A stretch of DNA of 24,763 bases from Pinguiococcus pyrenoidosus. Its lineage: Eukaryota > Sar > Pinguiophyceae > Pinguiochrysidales > Pinguiochrysidaceae. The notes under the pieces are model-generated. The model was not told the DNA's origin and did no database searches. It saw only the letters and a list, made by a program, of their open reading frames with translations. The DNA is taken from contig JAAMXY010000489.1 in assembly GCA_019677205.1 (NCBI GenBank), forward strand, positions 7,172 to 31,934. The letters are read 5' to 3'. Below are positions 17,711-24,763 of this stretch, one piece after another. The stretch's first letter is position 1. Each line of letters opens with the position of its first letter. Both the position numbers and the translations under genes were made by a program.

Positions 17711-19955
17711 TCAATACGTCCTCACAATCTGCTCCCACACCTCATTTGACTCGAGCCAGCCGATTGGTATGGTCTGCTGCAGCGCTTTATTCACCTTGCT
17801 ATCCCGTGCGCCATCGTCATACGACACACCCACGCCCTGGAGGAGCCGAGGAGCCCAAGCGCCGGTTAGTCCACGGCGGGGGCAGGATTGGCAGCTTTGG
17901 CTTTTGCCCATCACCTGAGTTCCCTCGGCGCCCATCTCGCGTACGCGAATCTGCCGCTGGCCCGGGCTCAGCCCAAGTGTGGCCGTATTGCACCACACGA
18001 GCTCCAAGCACCTTTCGCAGGCAAATGGCAATTCGTCATTGCATGCTGGAATCCCGAGGTACGTCCAGCATGTCCACACGTACCTCAGATGTGAAGCCAG
18101 GTTGGTCACCCTCACTCGCATCCCGCCATCCGCACGCTCCACGTCCAGGCGCACCATGCCGGACGCGTCGTCCATCTCCCTTCCTCGTCTACGGTCTAGT
18201 CCCACGCCGGTGGTCAGGTCCGGGCTTGGCACCCTCGACGCGGTCCTCATCTCGAAGATGCGTACTTCCCGCGCGTCTCCCCAGAAAACCCGAGTCGGTA
18301 GCAGAAGAGACTTCGGCCTCGGCACGTCCTGCTCGTCCAGGTCCGACTGGTACCGAGGCGTCACTCGGAGGAAGCCCACTTGATTCATCTGCTCCCCAGG
18401 AAAGAGCGTGAAAGGGAACTGTAGCGGCTCCAACGTCCGATACGTAATCCCGCCCACTTTCTCCGGCAGCAGAACGTCGATGCTGTACACGAAAACGGCG
18501 GACTTCGGATGCGTGTTGGTCAAATTGGCGCTGTAGATGAAGACGTTGAACTGCGGAGTCGCCTTCATGTCGATCACCAGGCTCAAGGGCTGGATGATGG
18601 TCACGGGCACCAGTGTGGAGAGGCTGCGATTGATGCCGAAGGCGCCGGATGCGAAGGTCGTGCTGAAGAGATCTTGGAGCGAGTTGTCGCCGAGACTCAC
18701 CGACGTGGCGTTGTGCCTGCGCCAAGAGGGAAGCGTCAGATGGATAAAGCAAAAGAAAGACACAAAGACACAAAGACACAAAGACACAAAGGAAAGACAC
18801 AAAGACACAAAAGAAAGACACAAAGACACACAGGCACAAAGGCACAAAATGCAAAACGCAAAACCAAAAACAAAACACAAATCAGGCACGGAACAAGCAG
18901 GGAACGAGGCGCACCTCAGCGAAGATTCCAGCGTATCCACCACCAGCTCGGATTCAAACTGCAAAGACACGCTCGCACCAATGTTCTGCTGATCCTTCTT
19001 GCCCTGATGCAGCCCCGCAATCGCTTAGAAAGATGATCCCTTTTCCAAAAAGGGCCAATGACGACGATGGGACGCTCCAGGACGCACCTCGTCGTTTCCG
19101 TTGTTCCGTATTGCCTGGAGGCTGTTGGTCGGGTTGGTGACTTGCACGACGAAGGGAATCTCAAGCACGACGCGGTCGCCTCCAGTGCTGGCGTCCGCCT
19201 CCTGATCCTCTTCCACACTGGGCAGGCGGATCAGCCAGTCCCTCTCCAGCACCTCGATGTTCTCCCGATACGGGCCGAAGGGCTCGGGCTCGTCCACCTC
19301 CCACTCCGGCCGCCGCCGCCGCTGCGGAGACTGCGGCCGAGAAGGCGCCTCCACCGAAGTGGTCGGATACACAATGAAGGCCTTCAAGGTCGCCACTCGC
19401 TTCGCCGCATCCAGCAGCGACGCCAGGAACACTTGCTTGTTGGGTAAACCCTCATGCTCGGCGGCGGCGGCGGCCGAAGGGGCGGAAGCCCCTCCAGGAG
19501 AGTCCTTTGGGCGGCGGCGGCGGTACTGCAACGCAGAAGGGAGGTTTCGTCAGCAACCTGGAGGCCCCAGAGCACCTGAAGCAATCGGAAAACGCAAGAA
19601 AGGGCAGGCTGGAGGCCCTCCTGCAGCCAGTTTGGCCCGAATGTTCCAAGCTGAAGCGGAAGATTCCCTGCCGCGGCGGCGGATTTGCTCGTCTTGACGT
19701 GGCTTCAGCTGCGATTTTCTTGCTGCCACGCCTTCTCCTGGCCTGTGGCCCTGTGGCACAGGCGAGAAAAGGGGCTCTGCCCACCTTCTTGATGGTCGTG
19801 TTGAGCTTGATAGGCGGCCGACACTCGCAGGACAGCTTGGCCTCCACCACATCGCCCACCCACATGCTGAAGGCGCCGGCCTCGTCCTGCTGGCACTGCA
19901 GCTGGAGGCTGCAGGTGCCCTTCTGGAGCATGCTGGCGATGAGGTAGTCGTCCAT
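17711..19955 (-). CDS. Unrecognised 517-aa protein, six exons
   Basis: Proposed exons in transcription order: 19955-19785, 19525-19088, 19003-18915, 18716-18084, 18011-17915, 17836-17711. Introns are GT-AG, 72-259 nt, and phases close to 517 aa. The acceptor at 19004 was chosen over nearby AGs that also keep phase. I do not recognise the family. The N-terminus (MDDYLIASMLQKGTCSLQLQ, GDVVEAKLSCECRPP) and the long middle (VVLEIPFVVQVTNPTNSLQ, LSTLVPVTIIQPLSLVIDMK, FNVFIYSANLTNTHPKSAVF) alternate short hydrophobic strands with turns, like immunoglobulin-fold trafficking subunits such as TRAPP accessory proteins. That comparison is only an impression. A Gly/Ala and Arg-rich linker (about 58-125) is probably disordered. 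There is no signal peptide or membrane helix. Its stop is 146 bp from the convergent EF-1 alpha stop. Confidence 0.7.
18755..18847 (-). repeat. ACACAAAG-type minisatellite in intron 3
   Basis: Many copies of ACAAAGAC with AAAGGAA and AAAAGAA variants lie in intron 3 (18914-18717) of the unrecognised gene. On the sense strand it reads TTTGTGTC repeats, a T/G/C-rich tract ending about 40 nt before the 3' splice site. Confidence 0.92.
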
Positions 19956-20002
19956 AGTGGCGGAAGCGGCGCTCTGACGCCCTTAAGGCGGAAGCAAAGA
20001 CG

Positions 20003-20022
20003 TCAGCTGATCGGTCAGCTGA
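20003..20022. promoter_or_regulatory. Paired TCAGCTGA palindromes
   Basis: TCAGCTGA at 20003-20010 and 20015-20022, starts 12 bp apart, 48-60 bp upstream of the ATG at 19955 of the unrecognised gene. Both are preceded by G, as in the pair before the zinc-finger/ankyrin gene. Confidence 0.5.
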
Positions 20023-20217
20023 CCCCGACGCAAGATTCCAACTTCCAACGACGGAATCTGTACAGTCGGGCGCGTGCTGGAGGCTTCTCTTTGCTTGCAA
20101 AGGGATCAGGGATGGAAAGAAGATGGCGGGATGACGATGCGATGACGATTGGGGATGACGTGGGTCGAAGATGATGGCTTGACGATGAAGATGGTGGGGG
20201 GGAGGAAGTGAGGTGGT

Positions 20218-20265
20218 GACAGGCTGAGATGCCGACAGGTTGAGATGCTGACAGGTTGAGATGAT
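20218..20265 (+). repeat. 16-bp tandem repeat, three copies
   Basis: GACAGGTTGAGATGCT-type unit repeated three times with one or two substitutions, in the spacer upstream of the unrecognised gene. Confidence 0.9.
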
Positions 20266-20397
20266 TGCGACGGTTGTGGTATGTTGGTGGGGTCGGGGGA
20301 GAAATGTTGGGAGCTTGCGGAAGGGTTCGCGCAGAAAGGTGATGACCTTGGTGAGAGGACTGGGCAAGGTGCTGATCGCCGGAGCGAACTGAAGACA

Positions 20398-20439
20398 CTG
20401 AGATCGGAGACCTGAGATCGGAGAGCTGAGATCGGTGAT
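20398..20439 (+). repeat. 14-bp tandem repeat, three copies
   Basis: CTGAGATCGGAGAC-type unit repeated three times. It shares CTGAGAT or TTGAGAT with the repeat at 20218-20265, so both may have grown from the same word. Confidence 0.9.
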
Positions 20440-21094
20440 GCTAACAGCAACTTTTAGTGTTTAATGTAGTCTTGTTCCTATCAGAGCATCCGTGGTTGGA
20501 GCGGTGACTTCCTCATCTCTTCCTCTACTTCTTCATCGCGGGGAGCTTCCCGTGTGCATCCCATGGCACAAGGGACGTGACTAAACCAAAATGCCCTTCA
20601 ACCCCCCTCGACGCTCATCAGAAGCAGCACGACGCAGTTGCGGTCACGGGCAGTCCTGAATCTTCCACCCGCCTTGATCAATCTCGGTGTCAATCAAGAA
20701 AACGTCGTCGCTGTCCACCACCCACCCTCCCCCTCGCAGATGCCTGCTTGCCTGCCGGGATGGCCGGCCCACTACGCGCGCTAGCCCCGTACATAGTGGC
20801 CAGTGGTCGACCGTTGGCACAGTGCTGGAACCCCTCCCTGAGAATAGCCCATCAGCTTGCGCCGAATCCTCTTCAGCAAAAACCTGCCTTTGCCAAGAAA
20901 CAGAAAACCCTCCTGGCCCAAGGGGGATACATACACTACACCTATCACTTCACAGATTTCATTTATACACATCAGGTTCGAGCCCCCTCGCCTCGACGCT
21001 CAACAACGGAAGGGCGCGAAACACAACTCAGAGTACATCAAGTAAAACAGGAGCAGAGTCTCTTTACATTCGAGTAGTTGACCAAAAAGCTCAG

Positions 21095-23428
21095 CTAGGC
21101 TCTCACCGCGTTCACAGGTGGATCGTCTTGAAAGCTGTTGAGCACAGCTGATGCGTTGCTCCCATCAAGGAGATCTGGGTAGTGCTCCAAATCTTCCGAA
21201 TGCAACAAGGGACTGAGCCCCCCGACCGTGTATGGGCTGCAGGTGCCCAAATGGGGGCTCGACGTGAGACTTCGAATCGGACTGAAGTGTTGTAGCAGGC
21301 CCGGCGCCAGCAGCTCCTCCTCGATGGAGATGGACTCCTTGGACGAGCTGGTGGTCTGCGCCTCCTGCTCAGGCGCCACCAGCGCCATCGTCACCGGCGT
21401 GCCCGGCTGGCTCGTCAGCATGTGGAGCGGGCTCCCCACCGGGAAGCCGTCGAGGAAGCTCAAAAGTGGTGAGTCAAGGCGGCCCCCAGCCGGACTCACC
21501 GATCTGGATCTATCGACAAGAAGAGGCGACAGCGATCTTCCGTTCGATCTCGACAGGCGGCTCTCGTCCTTCACGCGGCGGAAGCCGGGGTGCCTCGCCG
21601 CGTCGACGGGTCCCGCGGCCGGGCTCGTGGACCGCGATCGCCCGAACCGGCCGTGCTGGTGCGCGGTGCGCTCCATCGAGCGGCCCATGCGCAGCTGGCC
21701 CTCGACGCGGCCGAGCGCGGGATGGCGGCCGCGCGGCTTCGGCCGGCGGAGCTTGTCCTCGTAGACGCTCTGCGCAGCCCGGCTTAGCTCCGCCACGTCC
21801 TCCGTGACCCGGCGGGGCTTGGGACGAGCCTGCGGCATGATCACGTTCTTCCGCGAGGCGGCGCGCGCCTTCGCCTTTTCCTCGTGAGCAAACATCTTGG
21901 CCTTGGCGAAGAGCGAGGGCGACGGGCCGGCCATCGCCTCCGAGATCACGCGGTCGTGGTGCGTCTTTCTCCTCTTCGCTCGGCCGCGGCGGTCGGCGCT
22001 GCTCGTGGGCGTGAGGTGCTTGCCGACGTTGAAGCCGCCGTCATCCTGGGCAAGGCCGCGCGGGCTGGCGTTGACGTTGATGTGCGGCTTCGGGATGGCC
22101 AGCTCCAGCCTCGTCGCCGAGGGCATGGAGGGCATGAGCGGCAGCTCGGCTCGCGGACTGGAGCGAGCTCCGTTGGACCACTGCTCCTCCCAGTCCGACG
22201 ACAGCCCGGAGTCCGTCATGGTGTCCGAGATGGTCGAGTCCACCCGGGTCGGGTTCCTCGGATGGCCGGCCCCGCGCGCCGGCGCCGTCGCGGCTTGCTG
22301 CAGCACCAGCTCAAGGGGAAGCTGCCGGAGCAAGGCTTGGGCCTGAGCTTGAACTTGCGCCTGCGCCTGAGCCTGGGCCTGGGCCTGGGCCTGGGCCTGG
22401 GCCTGAGCCTGGGCCTGGGCCTGAGCTTGCGCCTGAGCTTGCGCCTGTGCCTGGGCCTGCGCTTGCGCTTGGGCCTGCACCGCTTGCACCTGCTCTTGCG
22501 CTCGGATCTGCACGTGCGTCGGCAGCATCTGGGCCTGCACGTGGCCGTGCGCGGACTGATAAAAAGGCGACATGCCCGACGACGTCCGCTGGGGGACGTG
22601 CCCGAGCGCCTCGCTCGCGCTGCTCTTGCTGCCGCCAGCAAGCAACGCCTCGATCTGCGACTCGGTGAGCACGCCGAGGAGCGCGTGCTGCTTCAGCGCC
22701 TCGCGATGCACCGCGTCGGCGCCGTCGCCACGCCAGCCGAGGTGTCCCGCGGCGGCCTCGGACAGCTGCAGCCGGCCTTCCTGGAGCTGCCGGTCCAGGC
22801 TGCTGCGCACGGCCGAGTACGCCAGGGCCTCGGAGCCGTGTCTGGGCGGCAAGAACTCGGCGGCGTACGCGGCGTAGCGGCCCACATCCCGCAGCTCTCC
22901 CTTGGCGGCGGCGGCGGCGGCGGCGGCGGCCGCGGCGGCGCGGCGACTCCTGGCCGCGGCGGGGTTGGCGTTGTCGGGCCGCACCGGCGGCTTGCGCAGG
23001 TCGTCGTCGCCTTCCAGCGCCGCCGCGGGGTCCTTGGGCCTCCGCGTCGGCGAGGGCTTCATCTTGTGGTGACTCTGCGGCGCGCGGCGCACTTTCCCGA
23101 GCAGATCCGGGCGGCTGCGCAGGAAGTTCTTGGTGGAGTAGGAGCCCTCTCCGTCGCCCTTGGTGGTCTTCTTCTTGAAGCCGTAGAGGTTGAGCTGGCG
23201 CTGGAAGCTGCTGAACTTGCGGTGGCGGAAGTACTTGACCAGCACGTCCTCGGTGAAGCGTTGCATGTTGAGAATCACGAAGCCGTCGCCGTTGTGCGTC
23301 CACCGCACCACGCTCGGATCCTCCGACGACAGCATGTGGAACAGCTTCCACGGGAACGCCTGCGGCGCGCCGCGCTTGCCATTGCCGCCCTTGAGGCCGT
23401 GGCCGCGCTCGTCGGACGCGGGGACCAT
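21095..23428 (-). CDS. Heat-shock-factor-type transcription factor
   Basis: Intronless, 777 aa from ATG 23428. Residues 22-115 form an HSF DNA-binding domain: FPWKLFHML, VVRWTHNGDGFVIL, FTEDVLVKYF, the recognition helix RHRKFSSFQRQLNLYGF at 68-84, and the wing and last strand (SYSTKNFLRSRPDLL). HSFs bind inverted GAA units in the nucleus and drive stress genes. No clear heptad HR-A/B trimerisation region follows. Instead come an alanine run (about residues 161-175) and a long Gln-Ala dipeptide tract (about 316-365). The C-terminal half is Ser/Pro/Arg-rich with several basic patches, and near the end an acidic/hydrophobic stretch (SLEEELLAPG-like, LLDGSNASAVLNSFQDD) could activate transcription. 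Stramenopiles often carry many HSF-like genes, so a role outside heat shock is quite possible. Confidence 0.88.
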   Translation of the reverse strand: MVPASDERGHGLKGGNGKRGAPQAFPWKLFHMLSSEDPSVVRWTHNGDGFVILNMQRFTEDVLVKYFRHRKFSSFQRQLNLYGFKKKTTKGDGEGSYSTKNFLRSRPDLLGKVRRAPQSHHKMKPSPTRRPKDPAAALEGDDDLRKPPVRPDNANPAAARSRRAAAAAAAAAAAAKGELRDVGRYAAYAAEFLPPRHGSEALAYSAVRSSLDRQLQEGRLQLSEAAAGHLGWRGDGADAVHREALKQHALLGVLTESQIEALLAGGSKSSASEALGHVPQRTSSGMSPFYQSAHGHVQAQMLPTHVQIRAQEQVQAVQAQAQAQAQAQAQAQAQAQAQAQAQAQAQAQAQAQAQAQAQVQAQAQALLRQLPLELVLQQAATAPARGAGHPRNPTRVDSTISDTMTDSGLSSDWEEQWSNGARSSPRAELPLMPSMPSATRLELAIPKPHINVNASPRGLAQDDGGFNVGKHLTPTSSADRRGRAKRRKTHHDRVISEAMAGPSPSLFAKAKMFAHEEKAKARAASRKNVIMPQARPKPRRVTEDVAELSRAAQSVYEDKLRRPKPRGRHPALGRVEGQLRMGRSMERTAHQHGRFGRSRSTSPAAGPVDAARHPGFRRVKDESRLSRSNGRSLSPLLVDRSRSVSPAGGRLDSPLLSFLDGFPVGSPLHMLTSQPGTPVTMALVAPEQEAQTTSSSKESISIEEELLAPGLLQHFSPIRSLTSSPHLGTCSPYTVGGLSPLLHSEDLEHYPDLLDGSNASAVLNSFQDDPPVNAVRA
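22329..22480 (-). repeat. Hexanucleotide repeat coding Gln-Ala
   Basis: CAGGCC/CAAGCG/CAGGCT-type hexamers (sense strand) repeated about 25 times inside the HSF gene. The third positions vary while Gln-Ala is kept, except at a few Val or Leu interruptions. Confidence 0.88.
22902..22945 (-). repeat. GCC/GCG trinucleotide run coding polyalanine
   Basis: A GCC-type trinucleotide run in the HSF gene that encodes about a dozen alanines between the DNA-binding domain and the central region. Confidence 0.85.
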
Positions 23429-24763
23429 CGTGCGCGCGGCGGAGCCTAAAGACGGAGCGGCGGCGATGCCCGGCGATTAAGCGCCGGACATTCGTCCAGA
23501 GGGAAAATTTGCTCCCTTCATTCTCACTGGATGTTGGCGCGGTCCCCGATTGGTGCACTGATGTCAGCACGCATCGGATTGGCTTCAACTGCCGACCGAC
23601 GCATCTATTACCTATGCGGCCCCCCAAGCGCTGTAGTACAGCGCGAGGCGGATGCATGACGATCTGGGCGCTTGTGGCTGGTAAACGTCGTGGGTATACG
23701 TGCTTGCGGCGCGTGCCGTTGAAAGAATCAGAATACGCGGCTCGCCCGAGCGGAGCGATTGGCCACGCCAAACCACCAACCGATTTTTGAAATACGTTAA
23801 ACACAACGAATCTGACGGATCTGCGCTTGTCAAGGCTAACCACCGTTCTGGCGCCGTTGATACGCCGAGACAACGATTCATTTAGCTCTTCGTGTAAATG
23901 ACGCGCGAAGAAGGCACCCGTTGTATCACGCTGCCACACCCGAATCAACGGTGCGCGCACCTCGCAATTTCGTTTCAAGGTGCGACCAATGGCTGATGGG
24001 TGGTTTTCGAACGCAAATACCGCAAAGTTCAAACGCGCGTCGGATGCATCAATACCGCAGGATCAGCGATGAGATTGTGGTCAATTTCGCGGGCACGCAG
24101 GCGTGCGTGAGTGCCGCATTGGGGTGGTTTGGCGATCATGATTGGCCGCCTTTCCCGCGCATCTCGTGAGTTGATTCTTTTCCCATCAAATCTCATCACG
24201 CGGGAATGCCCGGGCTTGGTATGGATCGAGGCGCGCGCTGTGCGTACGCCGCCATGCAGGAACCGACCACGGAGGCCGCCGGCAGACGATCCACGTGGTC
24301 GCGCTTCTTCCAGTTGTTTTCTGGCCATCTCCTCCGAGGAATGAAATTGCACCTCCTCGCTCGCCGCCTCCGCCAGTCTCCTCTGCTCCCAACTCTCCCA
24401 GGGCGCGCCGTGAGTGCGGCTTGCGCGTCTTGAATCTCCCGGCAGCAAGCAAGCGAGCAAGCCACGCGCTGCATCGTGCTTTCAGCGGTTTCCTCGTGTA
24501 TCTCCGTCCGTCACAACGCCATTCCATTCCAGAAGGCGATGCGGGCGAGCAGCAAGTTGCATGAGGAGCAGGAGCCTTGGAAACCACAGGCTGCGTGAAT
24601 ACGCTTCTTGGTGGAATGCGCTTCTTGGTGCGCCGGAGAGGTCGCTGAAGCATTCGTGTGGGGGGACAGAGATGCGAGAGACCTCGGCGAAGTTCTGCGT
24701 TTGCCGACCTTGACGTTCTCAACATCTAATATATATACTGTGCTGCTTCCCCTTCCATTAAGC
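23429..24763. other. Right-end region, no gene resolved
   Basis: Contains minus-oriented CCAAT cores at 23549, 23578 and 23758, and another at 24140-24147, plus a TATA-like ATATATATAC near 24729. Around 24190-24440 both strands carry plausible short readings. Minus: SWEQRRLAEAASEEVQFH, helical, ending in donor GTACGC at 24247. Plus: MQEPTTEAAGRRSTWSRFF from ATG 24254, ending in donor GTGAGT near 24410. They overlap and cannot both be major exons; I call neither. Confidence 0.4.
23757..23764 (-). promoter_or_regulatory. CCAAT box GGCCAATC (minus)
   Basis: GATTGGCC on the plus strand, about 329 bp upstream of the HSF ATG and pointing toward it. Two further ATTGG cores (23549, 23578) lie closer, at about 121 and 150 bp. 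Confidence 0.5.

Larger units (their letters stand above)
19956..21094. other. 1.1-kb intergenic region, no gene seen
   Basis: Lies between the start of the unrecognised gene and the stop of the HSF gene, both minus. The left part holds two TCAGCTGA palindromes and two tandem repeats and presumably is the promoter of the unrecognised gene. The right part (about 20580-21094) is probably HSF 3' UTR. ORFs here show no family features. Confidence 0.55.

Noticed and set aside
18741-18914. Lys/Thr/His-rich plus-strand and Cys/Phe/Val-rich minus-strand peptides over the ACACAAAG repeat
   Set aside because: They arise from translating an intronic minisatellite; splicing it out joins two coherent exons with matching phase.
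20970-20985. GGTTCGAGCCCC, resembling the T-loop of a tRNA gene
   Set aside because: No acceptor stem, D-loop or anticodon stem can be folded from the preceding 70 bases.
21884-23449. 521-codon open frame antisense to the HSF gene
   Set aside because: It is low-complexity Leu/Gly/Arg text mirroring the hexanucleotide repeat; the sense strand holds a complete HSF DNA-binding domain.
1-24763. CRISPR arrays, insertion sequences, phage or viral genes, bacterial operons
   Set aside because: The tandem repeats lack spacers, no transposase, integrase or inverted-terminal-repeat pair is visible, and the genes are intron-bearing eukaryotic genes.

Overview
The window is nuclear DNA from a GC-rich unicellular eukaryote, most likely a stramenopile (alga or relative). 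It has split genes with GT-AG introns of about 50-260 nt and an EF-1 alpha whose P-loop (GHVDAGK) and [12 protein letters not shown] segment resemble stramenopile copies. The heat-shock-type factor carries the KYFRHRKFSSFQRQLNLYGF recognition helix I associate with stramenopile HSFs. The lineage call is inference. The gene models were built by hand from reading frame, phase and splice sites. Most long ORFs on the opposite strand of the GC-rich genes are compositional shadows.

Layout, left to right: (1) FadE-type acyl-CoA dehydrogenase, minus, cut by the left edge (1-2057). (2) C2H2 zinc finger plus ankyrin protein, plus, 16 exons (2722-5624). (3) membrane-anchored ATP-grasp protein, minus, 2 exons (5727-7174). 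(4) a repeat-bearing spacer, then a small unresolved minus-strand coding region (8574-8909). (5) TLC-domain membrane protein, minus (9032-10064). (6) an 89-base assembly gap in the divergent spacer. (7) intronless LRR protein, plus (11018-13081). (8) a satellite-rich spacer. (9) cytochrome P450, minus (13779-15412). (10) EF-1 alpha, plus (16083-17564). (11) unrecognised 517-aa protein, minus, 6 exons (17711-19955). (12) intronless HSF, minus (21095-23428). (13) an unresolved right end.

Nothing suggests an operon or a dedicated multi-gene system; the genes are ordinary neighbours in a compact genome. The best non-obvious signals are regulatory and structural. Two short motifs recur in gene-proximal spacers: the palindrome TCAGCTGA (7 copies) and an oriented CCAAT box, GGCCAATC (6 copies, all intergenic, five pointing at a start codon about 200-330 bp away). 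The splice donors favour GTRCGY instead of GTRAGT. Two proteins have unexpected N-termini: a FadE homologue whose bacterial membrane segment is replaced by an Arg/Ala-rich presequence, and an ATP-grasp protein with a signal anchor.
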